64,000 nucleotides of DNA from Mycobacterium xenopi (lineage in GTDB: Bacteria; Actinomycetota; Actinomycetes; Mycobacteriales; Mycobacteriaceae), in contig NZ_AP022314.1 in assembly GCF_009936235.1 (NCBI RefSeq), forward strand, positions 4,030,001 through 4,094,000, written 5' to 3'. The notes under the pieces were generated by a model that was given only the letters and a program-made list of their open reading frames with translations, did no database searches and was not told where the DNA came from. A program made the translations under genes and the position numbers. Positions within the stretch are counted from its first letter, which is position 1, and each line of letters opens with the position of its first letter. Shown one piece after another: positions 45,709 through 54,467 of this stretch.

Positions 45709-46645
45709 ACCGCAGACCGACGCGGGCGCCGTCCCGGTGCGGTCCGGCACAGCACGCTCGGGCGAGCTGGACATCTACTACGAGGACATGGGTCACCCCG
45801 ACGACCCGGCGGTACTGCTGATCATGGGCCTGGGCGCGCAGCTGTTGCTGTGGCGCAAGGCGTTCTGCGACAAGCTGGTCGCCGACGGGCTGCGGGTCAT
45901 CCGCTACGACAACCGCGACGTCGGCCTGTCCAGCAAGTTCGATCGGCGCAAGGCCGGTGGCTCCCGGATCGTCAACATGATCAAGTTCTGGCTGGGCCTG
46001 CGCGCCAAGTCGGTGTACACGCTGGAAGACATGGCCGACGACGCCGCCGCAGTGCTCGATCACCTCGGCATCGAACAAGCCCACGTCGTCGGCGCGTCGA
46101 TGGGCGGGATGATCGCGCAGATCTTCGCGGCGCGCTTCCCCGAGCGGACCCGCTCGCTGGCGGTGATCTTCTCCAGCAACAACCGGCGTTTCCTGCCGCC
46201 GCCGGCGCCGCGAGCGTTGATGGCGGTGCTCAACGCGCCGCCGCCGAGCTCGCCGCGCGAGGTGATCGTCGACAACGCGGTGCGGGTCACCCGCATCATC
46301 GGCAGCCCCGCCTACCCGGCGCCGGAGGAACGCATCCGCGCGGAGGCGATCGAGGGCTACGAGCGCAGCTTCTACCCGTGGGGCATACCACGGCATTTCG
46401 GGGCGGTGCTGGCTAGCGGCAGCCTGGTCCGCTACGACCGGCGGATCACCGCGCCGACCGTGGTGATCCATGGGTTGGCCGACAAGCTGATGCGGCCCTC
46501 GGGCGGGCGTGCCGTCGCACGGGCCATCCCCGGGGCACGTCTGGTGCTGTTCGAGGGCATGGGACACGAGCTGCCCGAACAGCTGTGGGATCGGGTGATC
46601 GGCGAGCTCAAAGCCAATTTCGCCAGGGCCGCCCAGGTCGGTTAG
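45698..46645 (+). CDS. lipG: LipG, alpha/beta hydrolase
   Basis: 315-residue alpha/beta hydrolase. Nucleophile elbow GASMGG (Ser near 129), lid region rich in Pro near 170, HGLADKLMRP acid segment and GMGHELPE with the probable catalytic His near the end. The ATG at 45698 overlaps the kinase stop by 11 bases; a GTG three codons earlier is possible. Same place between the kinase and the mycolate methyltransferases as in M. tuberculosis, where LipG has (thio)esterase-like activity (recall). Confidence 0.9.
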   Translation: MADEPQTDAGAVPVRSGTARSGELDIYYEDMGHPDDPAVLLIMGLGAQLLLWRKAFCDKLVADGLRVIRYDNRDVGLSSKFDRRKAGGSRIVNMIKFWLGLRAKSVYTLEDMADDAAAVLDHLGIEQAHVVGASMGGMIAQIFAARFPERTRSLAVIFSSNNRRFLPPPAPRALMAVLNAPPPSSPREVIVDNAVRVTRIIGSPAYPAPEERIRAEAIEGYERSFYPWGIPRHFGAVLASGSLVRYDRRITAPTVVIHGLADKLMRPSGGRAVARAIPGARLVLFEGMGHELPEQLWDRVIGELKANFARAAQVG

Positions 46646-46744
46646 CATGCCTCGAGCACGCAGTCGGCCAGTTCACGCTGCATCCGCGGAGGCCCAAGCG
46701 ACACCGGTGAACGCCGCCAAGCCTCAGAAAGGCGCACCACTGTC

Positions 46745-47608
46745 ATGGCAGAGAAGCTGACGCCGCACTTCGAGGACGTGCAGGCGCACTACGACTTATC
46801 CGACGAGTTTTTCGCCCTGTTCCTCGACCCGACCCGCACCTATAGCTGCGCGTATTTCGAGCGTGACGACATGACGCTGGAGGAAGCGCAGATCGCCAAG
46901 ATCGACCTGGCGCTGGGCAAGCTGGGCCTGCGCGCGGGCATGACACTGCTGGACGTCGGCTGCGGCTGGGGCGCCACCATGCGCCGGGCGATCGAGAAGT
47001 ACGACGTCAACGTCGTCGGGTTGACGTTGAGCAAGAACCAGGCCGCCTACGTGCAGCAGATGTTCGACGAGATGGATACTCCCCGTTCGCGACGGGTGCT
47101 GCTGCAGGGCTGGGAGCAGTTCCACGAGCCCGTCGACCGGATCGTGTCGATCGGCGCGTTCGAGCATTTCGGCCACGACCGCTACGACGACTTCTTCACG
47201 ATGGCCTACGACGTGCTGCCCGACGACGGCGTGATGCTGCTGCACACCATCACCGGTTTGACCGGGCCGCAGTGCATCGAGCGCGGCATCCCGCTAACGT
47301 TCGAGATGGCCCGCTTCATCAAGTTCATCGTCACCGAGATCTTTCCGGGCGGGCGGCTGCCGTCGATCGAAATGGTCGAGGAGCACTCGGCCAAAGCCGG
47401 TTTCACGCTGACCCGCAGGCAGTCGCTGCAGCCGCACTACGTGAAGACCCTCGAACACTGGGCAGCCGCCCTGCAGGCACACAAAACCGAGGCCATTGCC
47501 ATCCAGTCCGAAGAAGTCTACGAACGCTACATGAAATACCTGACCGGGTGCGCGAGGGGATTTCGGACCGGCTACATCGACGTCAACCAATTCACACTGC
47601 AAAAGTAG
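46745..47608 (+). CDS. mmaA2: Mycolic acid cyclopropane synthase/methyltransferase, MmaA2-like
   Basis: 287-residue SAM-dependent mycolic acid methyltransferase. SAM motif LLDVGCGWGATM near 73, RIVSIGAFEHFGHD near 136, and the C-terminal SEEVYERYMKYLTGCA. From memory it is closest to MmaA2 (MLxDxLTPHFEDVQAHYDLSD start, GYIDVNQFTLxK end) rather than MmaA1 or CmaA1, so it is probably the distal cyclopropane synthase of alpha-mycolates. The symbol is by recall, not alignment. An RBS-like GAAAGG lies upstream. Confidence 0.8.
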   Translation: MAEKLTPHFEDVQAHYDLSDEFFALFLDPTRTYSCAYFERDDMTLEEAQIAKIDLALGKLGLRAGMTLLDVGCGWGATMRRAIEKYDVNVVGLTLSKNQAAYVQQMFDEMDTPRSRRVLLQGWEQFHEPVDRIVSIGAFEHFGHDRYDDFFTMAYDVLPDDGVMLLHTITGLTGPQCIERGIPLTFEMARFIKFIVTEIFPGGRLPSIEMVEEHSAKAGFTLTRRQSLQPHYVKTLEHWAAALQAHKTEAIAIQSEEVYERYMKYLTGCARGFRTGYIDVNQFTLQK

Positions 47609-47727
47609 GTTCCCAATGCCAGCAACTCCGTGGCGGCGACGTCGACGTCAGGTATGGTTGCTCGTCACCGCCCGACAATTCGTGCGTGCGTCAGCCACCC
47701 AACATCGACCAGGAGACCAAGACGACC

Positions 47728-48624
47728 ATGTCTGACAAACCGACTGGCGCAACGACGACGCGGACGCGCCCCGAAGATATCCAGGCCCACTACGACCTGT
47801 CCGACGACTTCTTCGGCCTGTTCCAAGACCCCACCCGGACCTACAGCTGCGCCTACTTCGCGCGCGAGGACATGACGCTGGAAGAGGCGCAGATCGCCAA
47901 GATCGACCTGAACCTGGACAAGCTGGACCTCAAGCCCGGCATGACTCTGCTGGACGTCGGGTGCGGCTGGGGCACCACGATGAAGCGGGCGATCGAAAAG
48001 TACGACGTCAACGTCATCGGGCTGACGCTGTCGAAGAACCAGCGCGACCGCTCCCTGCGGGTGCTGGACTCGATCGACACCAACCGCTCACATCGGGTGC
48101 TGCTGCAGGGCTGGGAGGACTTTCACGAACCCGTCGACCGGATCGTGTCCATCGAGGCTTTCGAGCACTTCGGCCACGAAAACTACGTGCCGTATTTCAA
48201 GAACTGTTACGCGATCATGCCCGACGACGGGCGGATGACGGTGCAAAGCAGCGTCAGCTATCACCCGCACGACCCGAGGATGCGCGGCAAGAGGGTCAAC
48301 TTCCAGACCGCACGCTTTATCAAATTCATCATCACCGAGATATTCCCGGGCGGCCGGCTGCCGACCACCGAGATGATGGTCGAACGCGGCCAGGAAGCCG
48401 GTTTCATTGTGCCCGAACCACTTTCGCTGCGGCCGCATTACGTCAAGACGCTGACGATCTGGGGTGATGCGCTGGAAGCCAACCGGGAGAAAGCCATCGA
48501 GGTGGCCTCCGAAGAGGTCTACAACCGGTACATGAAATACCTGCGCGGCTGCCGCGACTACTTCGCCGACGAGATGCTGGACTGCAGCCTGGTCACCTAC
48601 CTCAAACCGGGCGCGGTTCGCTAG
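47728..48624 (+). CDS. mmaA4: Hydroxymycolate-forming methyltransferase MmaA4 (Hma)
   Basis: 298-residue SAM-dependent enzyme that adds methyl and hydroxyl at the distal position, the entry to keto- and methoxy-mycolates. Recognised by the TRTRPEDIQAHYDLSDDFF start, LLDVGCGWGTT near 82, MTVQSSVSYHPHDP near 177 and the DEMLDCSLVTYLKPG end. The ATG at 47728 has AGGAGACC upstream; the longer frame starts inside the preceding gene and is not used. mmaA3, which would methylate the hydroxyl to methoxy, is not next to it. Ends two bases before a strong hairpin. Confidence 0.92.
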   Translation: MSDKPTGATTTRTRPEDIQAHYDLSDDFFGLFQDPTRTYSCAYFAREDMTLEEAQIAKIDLNLDKLDLKPGMTLLDVGCGWGTTMKRAIEKYDVNVIGLTLSKNQRDRSLRVLDSIDTNRSHRVLLQGWEDFHEPVDRIVSIEAFEHFGHENYVPYFKNCYAIMPDDGRMTVQSSVSYHPHDPRMRGKRVNFQTARFIKFIITEIFPGGRLPTTEMMVERGQEAGFIVPEPLSLRPHYVKTLTIWGDALEANREKAIEVASEEVYNRYMKYLRGCRDYFADEMLDCSLVTYLKPGAVR

Positions 48625-48625
48625 C

Positions 48626-48685
48626 GCGAGAAGACGCAAAATCCACCATTTCGTGCCGAAATGGGAGGGTTTTGCGTCTTCTCGC
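48626..48685. terminator. Long hairpin after mmaA4
   Basis: Arms GCGAGAAGACGCAAAATCCACCATTTCG and its partner ending at 48685 pair over about 28 bases with two mismatches, loop only 4 bases. Starts one base after the mmaA4 stop. The outer arm here is GAGAAGACGC; both arms carry the compensating change relative to GAGCAGACGC, so the stem, not the sequence, is kept. Confidence 0.85.
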
Positions 48686-48692
48686 GGCCGAT

Positions 48693-48719
48693 TGTCGGAT
48701 TCGCGGCGCGTCGTTCGTC
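48693..48719 (+). promoter_or_regulatory. Possible ECF-type promoter of the YCII-sigma operon
   Basis: TGTCGG (48693-48698), 17 bases, CGTC (48716-48719). As I recall, ECF42 promoters have a TGTCGA-like -35 and a CGTC-like -10, so self-regulation is possible. The match is short and the region is GC-rich, so this is only suggestive. Confidence 0.3.
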
Positions 48720-48774
48720 GCAGAGGTAGAGAGTGGAGCAACCTGCTCCGCTCACTACCGGAGGTGACAGCACC

Positions 48775-49473
48775 ATGCAGTACTTTGCGCTGTTGATCAG
48801 CAAGGAGCAGGACCGCACGCTCGACGAACGGGCCGCACTGATGACGGCGTTCGAGCAGTTCCACGCCAAGGCGGCCGCGGCAATCCGGGCCGGTGATGCC
48901 CTGACACCGCCGGCGGCCGCGGTGCGCATCACCGGCGGCCCCGACAGCCCGGCCATCACCGACGGCCCGTTCCCCGAATCCGCCGAAGTGGCCTGCGGCT
49001 ACTACGTATTCGACGCGGAAAACCTCGACGAGGCACTGGCATTGGCGCGTGATATCCCGGTCGCTGCGTACGGGGCGGTCGAAGTCTGGCCGATGTTTGG
49101 CTCGTTCCAGCCCAGCAGGCCGCTGGAGGGCACCCACTGGCTGGCTCTGCTGCTGGAACCACCGCAGTCGGCGTTTGCCCCCGGCACACCGGAGTGGCAG
49201 ACCGTCGCAGCCCGGCACGGCGACTTCATGACCGCGGCCGGCGATCACATCGTGGGCGGGGCCGCGCTGCATGAGCCGGCGACGGCGACCACCGTGCGCG
49301 TCCGCGACGGCGAGGCGCTGCTGACCGACGGACCCTACGTCGAGGGCGCCGAAATCGCCAACGGTTTCTATGTGCTGAGCGCCGCAGACCGAGACGAGGC
49401 GGTGAAACTCGCGTCGCAGATTCCGGCAACCACCGTCGAGGTGCGCCAGCTTGCTGGGGTCTCGCACCTGTAG
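48775..49473 (+). CDS. Duplicated YCII/DGPF-domain protein
   Basis: 232-residue protein with two tandem YCII-related (DGPF) domains: the first ends near 110 with TDGPFPES inside, the second contains TDGPYVEG near 190. Each has a conserved His/Tyr-type small pocket seen in YCII dimers. ATG at 48775 with GGAGGTG upstream. It is directly upstream (8 bases) of an ECF42-type sigma factor gene, the pairing known for this sigma group. The biochemical function of such proteins is unknown. Confidence 0.85.
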   Translation: MQYFALLISKEQDRTLDERAALMTAFEQFHAKAAAAIRAGDALTPPAAAVRITGGPDSPAITDGPFPESAEVACGYYVFDAENLDEALALARDIPVAAYGAVEVWPMFGSFQPSRPLEGTHWLALLLEPPQSAFAPGTPEWQTVAARHGDFMTAAGDHIVGGAALHEPATATTVRVRDGEALLTDGPYVEGAEIANGFYVLSAADRDEAVKLASQIPATTVEVRQLAGVSHL

Positions 49474-49481
49474 AACCGCGA

Positions 49482-50693
49482 ATGGCTGACCTGGACAGCG
49501 TCTTTCGGCGTGAATGGGGTCCGGCCGTGGCCACGCTGGCCCGCTGGTCCGGTGACCTCACTGTTGCCGAAGACGCTGTCCAGGAAGCCTGCGCCGAGGC
49601 GCTGCGGGCATGGCCGCGCGACGGTGTGCCCGAGCATCCCGGTGGTTGGCTGGTAACGGTTGCCCGCAACCGCGCCCGCGACCGGCTGCGCCGCGAATCG
49701 GCGCGTCCCGGAAAGGAATTGGCAGCTGTGGTCGACGAGATCCGGGCTCGCACCGAGCACACCGAACCGCATCCGGTGCGTGACGACGAGCTGCGGATGA
49801 TGTTCACCTGCGCGCATCCGGCGCTGGACCGGGCGTCGCAGCTGGCGCTGACGCTGCGGCTGGTGTCCGGTTTGACCGTCGCCGAGATCGCCCGCGCGCT
49901 GCTGCAGACCGAGGCCGCCGTCGGCCAGCGAATTACCCGCGCCAAGAACAAGATTCGCCACGCCAATATCCCGCTGCGGGTGCCGCCGGCCGAGTTGCTG
50001 CCCGAGCGCACCCCGCACGTGCTTGGCTGCATCTACTCGATTTTCACCGAGGGCTACTGGTCCACGGCGGGCCCGTCGGCCATCCGCGACGAACTCTGCG
50101 ACGAAGGAGTCCGGCTGGCCGGCGAGCTGTGCGCGCTGATGCCCGCCGAGCGCGAGGCACATGCGCTGGCAGCCCTTGTGCTGCTTCATGATTCGCGCCG
50201 AGCGACGCGGGTCGACACCGACGGGGCGCTGGTGCCGCTGGAGGAGCAGGACCGCCGCCGATGGGATCGGGCCCGCATTGCCCGGGGTTTGGACCGGCTG
50301 CGGCTGGCTCACGGGTCCACCGGCCCCTACCTGCCGCAGGCGGTGATCGCCGCGCTGCACGCCACAGCCCCGTCGTGGGAAGACACCGACTGGCCGGGCA
50401 TCTGCGCGGCTTACGACCGGCTGCTGCAGTTGACCGACTCGCCGGTGGTGCGCGCCAACCGCGCGTTGGCGATCGGATTGCGCGACGGGCCGCACGCCGG
50501 GCTGGCGACGTTGCAGGAAGTGGCCGACGATCCGCGAGCGGCCCGCGTGGTGCCGTCGATCCGCGCCGATCTGCTGCGCCGCGCGGGCCGGCCCGACGAA
50601 GCGCTCGTCTGGTATCGAAAAGCGTTGCAGGCCAACGGCTCGGAGCCCAGCCGCGACTTCCTGCGCCGCCGCATCGCCGAATGCGGCGGCTAG
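49482..50693 (+). CDS. ECF42-type RNA polymerase sigma factor with C-terminal TPR extension
   Basis: 403-residue sigma factor. Region 2 at about 5-75 (AEDAVQEACAEAL...DRLRRE), region 4 at about 105-155 (LALTLRLVSGLTVAEIARALL), then a ~240-residue extension beginning VPPAELLPERTPHVLGCIYSIFTEGY and ending with TPR-like helices (RADLLRRAGRPDEALVWYRKAL). This is the ECF42 architecture, which is usually linked to DGPF/YCII genes, and the extension is thought to control activity in place of an anti-sigma factor (family knowledge). It has no counterpart next to rplA in M. tuberculosis. Confidence 0.88.
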   Translation: MADLDSVFRREWGPAVATLARWSGDLTVAEDAVQEACAEALRAWPRDGVPEHPGGWLVTVARNRARDRLRRESARPGKELAAVVDEIRARTEHTEPHPVRDDELRMMFTCAHPALDRASQLALTLRLVSGLTVAEIARALLQTEAAVGQRITRAKNKIRHANIPLRVPPAELLPERTPHVLGCIYSIFTEGYWSTAGPSAIRDELCDEGVRLAGELCALMPAEREAHALAALVLLHDSRRATRVDTDGALVPLEEQDRRRWDRARIARGLDRLRLAHGSTGPYLPQAVIAALHATAPSWEDTDWPGICAAYDRLLQLTDSPVVRANRALAIGLRDGPHAGLATLQEVADDPRAARVVPSIRADLLRRAGRPDEALVWYRKALQANGSEPSRDFLRRRIAECGG

Positions 50694-50703
50694 CGGCGGA
50701 AAG

Positions 50704-51411
50704 CTACACTTCGGCGAAGTTGCGCGTGATCGTCGGGTCGACCGGAATGCCCGGGCCGGTGGTCGTCGACATGGTGACCTTCTTCAGATAGCGGCCCTTC
50801 GACGTCGACGGCTTGAGGCGCAGTACCTCGTCGATCGCGGCGCCGTAGTTCTCCGCCAGCCGCTTCTCGTCGAACGACGCCTTGCCGATGACGAGGTGCA
50901 GATTGGCCTGCTTGTCCACCCGGAAGTTGATCTTGCCGCCCTTGATGTCGGCGACGGCCTTGGCCACGTCGTTGGTGACGGTGCCGGTCTTGGGGTTGGG
51001 CATCAGGCCGCGCGGCCCGAGAATCCGGGCGATACGCCCGACTTTGGCCATCTGATCGGGCGTGGCGATCGCGGCGTCGAAGTCCAAGAACCCGCCCTGG
51101 ATCTTCTCGATCAGGTCGTCGCTGCCGACCACGTCCGCGCCGGCGGCCTCGGCCTCGGCGGCTTTCTCCCCCGCCGCGAACACCGCGACCCGGGCGGTCT
51201 TGCCGGTGCCGTGCGGCAGGTTGACGGTGCCGCGGACCATCTGGTCGGCCTTGCGCGGGTCGACACCGAGCCGGATAGCTACCTCGACGGTCGCGTCCTG
51301 ATTCTTCGACGAGGTTTCCTTGGCCAATTTGGCCGCTTCCAGCGGGGAGTACACCCGGGTGCGGTCGACCTTCTCGGCGGCGGCGCGATATGCCTTGCTT
51401 TTCTTGCTCAT
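50704..51411 (-). CDS. rplA: 50S ribosomal protein L1
   Basis: 235 residues, the expected length, with the ATG at 51411 giving MSKKSKAYRAAAEKVDR. Contains the L1 signature around GPRGLMPNPKTGTVT near 130. Another ATG 12 bases upstream (MGNSMSKK) is possible. Forms the L1 stalk and is usually autoregulatory on its own mRNA. Part of the secE-nusG-rplK-rplA transcript. Confidence 0.97.
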   Translation of the reverse strand: MSKKSKAYRAAAEKVDRTRVYSPLEAAKLAKETSSKNQDATVEVAIRLGVDPRKADQMVRGTVNLPHGTGKTARVAVFAAGEKAAEAEAAGADVVGSDDLIEKIQGGFLDFDAAIATPDQMAKVGRIARILGPRGLMPNPKTGTVTNDVAKAVADIKGGKINFRVDKQANLHLVIGKASFDEKRLAENYGAAIDEVLRLKPSTSKGRYLKKVTMSTTTGPGIPVDPTITRNFAEV

Positions 51412-51539
51412 TGAATTACCCATCCAATCAATGGTTGTGGTTGCGATGCGGGCCGAAGCTGGCCCTCCCACTTCGTGTTCAATTGTCGGACTCCTCGTCG
51501 GGCCACGGGCGGCCCGCATCGTGGTCGTCCGGTCGAGCG

Positions 51540-51968
51540 CTACTCGACCGTGATGCCCATCGACCGGGCGGTCCCGGCGATGATCTTGGCGGCGGCGTCG
51601 ATGTCGTTGGCGTTCAGGTCGGCCTTCTTGGTTTCGGCGATCTCGCGAACCTGACCCCAGCTGACCTTGGCCACCTTGTCTCGGTGCGGCTCGGCCGAGC
51701 CTTTTTGCACGCCCGCGGCCTTGAGCAGCAGCTTGGCGGCAGGTGGTGTCTTGAGCGTGAACGTGAAGCTGCGGTCTTCGTAGACGGTGATCTCCACCGG
51801 GATCACATTGCCGCGCTGGTTTTCCGTCGCCGCGTTGTAGGCCTTGCAGAACTCCATGATGTTCACACCATGCTGGCCGAGCGCGGGGCCGACCGGCGGC
51901 GCAGGGTTGGCCTGTCCCGCTTCAATCTGCAGTTTGATCAGCCCGACGACTTTCTTCTTCGGGGCCAT
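51540..51968 (-). CDS. rplK: 50S ribosomal protein L11
   Basis: 142 residues, full length. The N-terminal PPVGPALGQHGVNIMEFCKAYN segment is the thiostrepton/stringent-factor region, the C-terminal RNA-binding domain ends RSMGITVE. About 37 bases after nusG. Confidence 0.98.
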   Translation of the reverse strand: MAPKKKVVGLIKLQIEAGQANPAPPVGPALGQHGVNIMEFCKAYNAATENQRGNVIPVEITVYEDRSFTFTLKTPPAAKLLLKAAGVQKGSAEPHRDKVAKVSWGQVREIAETKKADLNANDIDAAAKIIAGTARSMGITVE

Positions 51969-52005
51969 GTGTTCCTTTCTGGGCTCGTTGCCGGCGATCC
52001 GGCGG

Positions 52006-52761
52006 CTAGATCTTGGAGACCTGGCTAAAGGTCAATTCCACCGGTGTCTCCCGACCGAAGATGGACACCAGCACCTTGAGTTTCTGTTGTTCGGCGTTGA
52101 CCTCGCTGATCGTGGCCGGCAGCGTGGCAAACGGCCCGTCCATGACGGTGACCGACTCGCCGACCTCGTAGTCGACCTCGACGGGAGCCCGCTCCAGCCC
52201 GCCCTCGGCGGGAGCCGCGGCAGCCGCCGCGCCCTTGGCCGGCCTCTTCGCCGCCTTCTGCGGTAGCAGGAATTTCACGACGTCGTCGAGCGACAGCGGC
52301 GACGGCCGGGAGGTCGCGCCGACGAACCCGGTAACACCCGGGGTGTTACGCACCGCGGACCAGGAGTCGTCGGTGAGTTCCATGCGCACCAGGATGTAGC
52401 CCGGCAATACCTTGCGGTTGACCTGCTTGCGCTGGCCGTTCTTGATCTCGGTGACTTCCTCGGTGGGTACCTCCACCTGGAAGATGTAGTCGCCGACGTC
52501 GAGGTTTTGTACGCGGGTCTCGAGGTTGGCTTTCACCTTGTTCTCGTAGCCCGCATAGGAGTGGATGACATACCACTTCCCGGGTTTGCTGCGCAGCTCT
52601 TGCTTGAGCGCTTCGGCCGGGTCGAGCTCCTCGGCCGGCTCGCCAGCACCCTGCTCCTCGGCCGCAACGGCGTCGTCAGCAACCACGTCGGGGTTAGCCT
52701 CTGCCGCCTCCGCTAGGTCGACCGTCTCACCCGAGGGCATGTCGCCGTCGAAGGTAGTCAC
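52006..52761 (-). CDS. nusG: Transcription elongation/termination factor NusG
   Basis: 251 residues. An acidic N-terminal extension (1-60), the NGN domain (about 62-165: WYVIHSYAGYENKVKANL...GYILVRMELTDD) and a KOW domain (about 193-250: VGESVTVMDGPFATLPATI), joined by an Ala/Lys-rich linker near 167-185 that is typical of actinobacterial NusG. Immediately after secE. Confidence 0.97.
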   Translation of the reverse strand: MTTFDGDMPSGETVDLAEAAEANPDVVADDAVAAEEQGAGEPAEELDPAEALKQELRSKPGKWYVIHSYAGYENKVKANLETRVQNLDVGDYIFQVEVPTEEVTEIKNGQRKQVNRKVLPGYILVRMELTDDSWSAVRNTPGVTGFVGATSRPSPLSLDDVVKFLLPQKAAKRPAKGAAAAAAPAEGGLERAPVEVDYEVGESVTVMDGPFATLPATISEVNAEQQKLKVLVSIFGRETPVELTFSQVSKI

Positions 52762-52794
52762 GGTTCTTCGTCCTCTCTGATAACTTCGCGCGCC

Positions 52795-53190
52795 CTAGCC
52801 GAACACCAGCAGCACCAGCTTGGCCAGGCCGAAATCCGCCAGCCCGATCAGCGCCACCATGAACGCCAAAAATGCCAGCACCACCGAGGTGTAGGTCATC
52901 ATCTGCTTGCGGTTGGGCCAGATCACCTTGCGCAGCTCGGCAACGACCTGCTTGAGGTAGCCGTAGACGAACGCAAACGGGTTGCGGGACGGACCGGACA
53001 CCTTCTTGGCGGTCTTGACCTTCGTGTCCACGCCGCTCTTGGCGAGGTCGACCGCTGTGCCGGCGGCATCCGCGCGCACCCGCGACCGCTTGCCGGTGGG
53101 CCGTTGCGGCCGCGTCACCACGGCCGTGCGGCCGCCGCGCCGCTCCTCGATGTCGGTGCCGGCGTCGGCACCGACGCGCTCGTCGCTCAC
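52795..53190 (-). CDS. secE: Preprotein translocase subunit SecE
   Basis: 131 residues. A long soluble, Arg/Thr-rich N-terminus, then the conserved amphipathic helix FVYGYLKQVVAELRKVIWPNR (near 73-93) and a single C-terminal transmembrane helix (near 98-128). Shorter N-terminus than M. tuberculosis SecE (about 161 residues, recall). 33 bases before nusG. Confidence 0.95.
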   Translation of the reverse strand: MSDERVGADAGTDIEERRGGRTAVVTRPQRPTGKRSRVRADAAGTAVDLAKSGVDTKVKTAKKVSGPSRNPFAFVYGYLKQVVAELRKVIWPNRKQMMTYTSVVLAFLAFMVALIGLADFGLAKLVLLVFG

Positions 53191-53322
53191 CGCCTGCTCC
53201 TTTGTCCGCCTCGTCCGTGCCGCCTATGGCCACCCTCCAGTGTCCACCATGACACGGATCCAATTGTCCGGTTCCCCGGGGCCGTCTCGGCCCGCATCGT
53301 CACCGCACGCCTTCCCCGTCAG

Positions 53323-53395
<73 letters not shown>

Positions 53396-53399
53396 TCGA

Positions 53400-53415
53400 G
53401 GTTGGCCGGCCAACC
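53400..53415. repeat. 16-base perfect palindrome between hadC and tRNA-Trp
   Basis: GGTTGGCCGGCCAACC reads the same on both strands. It lies 5 bases from the tRNA 5' end, where processing or promoter sequences would be expected. It could be a protein site or form a cruciform/hairpin without loop. Nothing else is known. Confidence 0.6.
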
Positions 53416-53532
53416 TGCATTGCTGCGGGGCTTACATGACGCGCGCGCTACCCGTCAGGTAACCGGACAGCGCGCTGGTGATGGGCAAACCCCGAGGTCC
53501 GAGTGTACATCGGAGCAGGTCTTAGTGACTAA

Positions 53533-54036
53533 TCACGCGATCCGGATGACCTGCCCGGATTCCCTGTCCCACTTGATCATGGTGGAGCCCGCACCCTGCT
53601 GGCCCATCAACGTGGTGTAGGCCTCCAGCACCAGTTCGCCAGCGTCGTTGGTGCACAGGTTTCTGGTGACGACGATGTCGGCGCCGAACCGCTCGTCCAC
53701 CGAGTGAATGTCCATGCGGGCCCACAGCTTGTCGCCGGCCTTGATCGGCTTGTGGTAGATGAACTTCTGGTCGACCTGCACGATCTGCATGGTCTCGTAG
53801 CCGGTGTCGACGTGCTTGAAGAAGTCCTGCTGGACCAGCCGGGCGAAAATGCTGGTGAAGGTCAGCGGTGCGACGATGTTGTCGTAGCCCAGTTCGGCGG
53901 CGGCGTCCTCGTCGAAGCTGGCCGGGTCGTCACACTTGGTCGCCCGCGCGAAGTCGCGGATTTGTTCGCGGCCCACCACGAAGTAGTCCGGGTACCGCCA
54001 GATCATCCCGCGGACATCGGTTTTGATCGCCCCCAT
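53533..54036 (-). CDS. hadC: (3R)-hydroxyacyl-ACP dehydratase subunit HadC
   Basis: 167-residue hotdog-fold subunit that pairs with HadB to form the FAS-II dehydratase acting on the longer meromycolate intermediates. It resembles HadA along its length (IWRYPDYFVVGREQIRDFA and CTNDAGELVLEAYTTLMGQ), the stabilising non-catalytic subunit type. Starts 2 bases after the hadB stop. Confidence 0.95.
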   Translation of the reverse strand: MGAIKTDVRGMIWRYPDYFVVGREQIRDFARATKCDDPASFDEDAAAELGYDNIVAPLTFTSIFARLVQQDFFKHVDTGYETMQIVQVDQKFIYHKPIKAGDKLWARMDIHSVDERFGADIVVTRNLCTNDAGELVLEAYTTLMGQQGAGSTMIKWDRESGQVIRIA

Positions 54037-54038
54037 GG

Positions 54039-54467
54039 TTAGGCCAGCCTCGCTGATGCGATCGCGCGACCGAAGATCTTCTTGCCCCCGGTGGTGGCGG
54101 TGAGCGCAATCGTCACCGACTTGGATTCCGGGTCCACCGACTTCACCCGGCCGTTGAACACGATCTCAGCGCCCTTGCCGTCGTTGGGCACCGGCACCAC
54201 GGAGGTGAACCGCACGTTGTACTCGGTCACCGCGCCCGGGTCACCCACCCACGACGTGACGTAGCCGCCGCCAATGCCCATGGTCAGCATGCCGTGCGCG
54301 ATGGCGGTGTCGAGCCCCACATGTTTGGCGATTTCGTCGTCCCAGTGGATCGGGTTCAAGTCACCGGAGACCCCCGCATAGAACACCAGGTCCTGGCGGG
54401 TCAGCGGGTAGGTCCGTTCCGGAAGCTGGTCGCCCACTTTCACCGAGCTGAACTCACGCAGCGCCAT
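54039..54467 (-). CDS. hadB: (3R)-hydroxyacyl-ACP dehydratase subunit HadB
   Basis: 142 residues with the ATG at 54467, the usual length. Carries the hydratase-2 motif GDLNPIHWDDEIAKHVGLDT-AIAHGML with the catalytic Asp and His, so this is the catalytic partner of HadA and HadC. The start overlaps the end of hadA by 14 bases. Confidence 0.96.
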   Translation of the reverse strand: MALREFSSVKVGDQLPERTYPLTRQDLVFYAGVSGDLNPIHWDDEIAKHVGLDTAIAHGMLTMGIGGGYVTSWVGDPGAVTEYNVRFTSVVPVPNDGKGAEIVFNGRVKSVDPESKSVTIALTATTGGKKIFGRAIASARLA

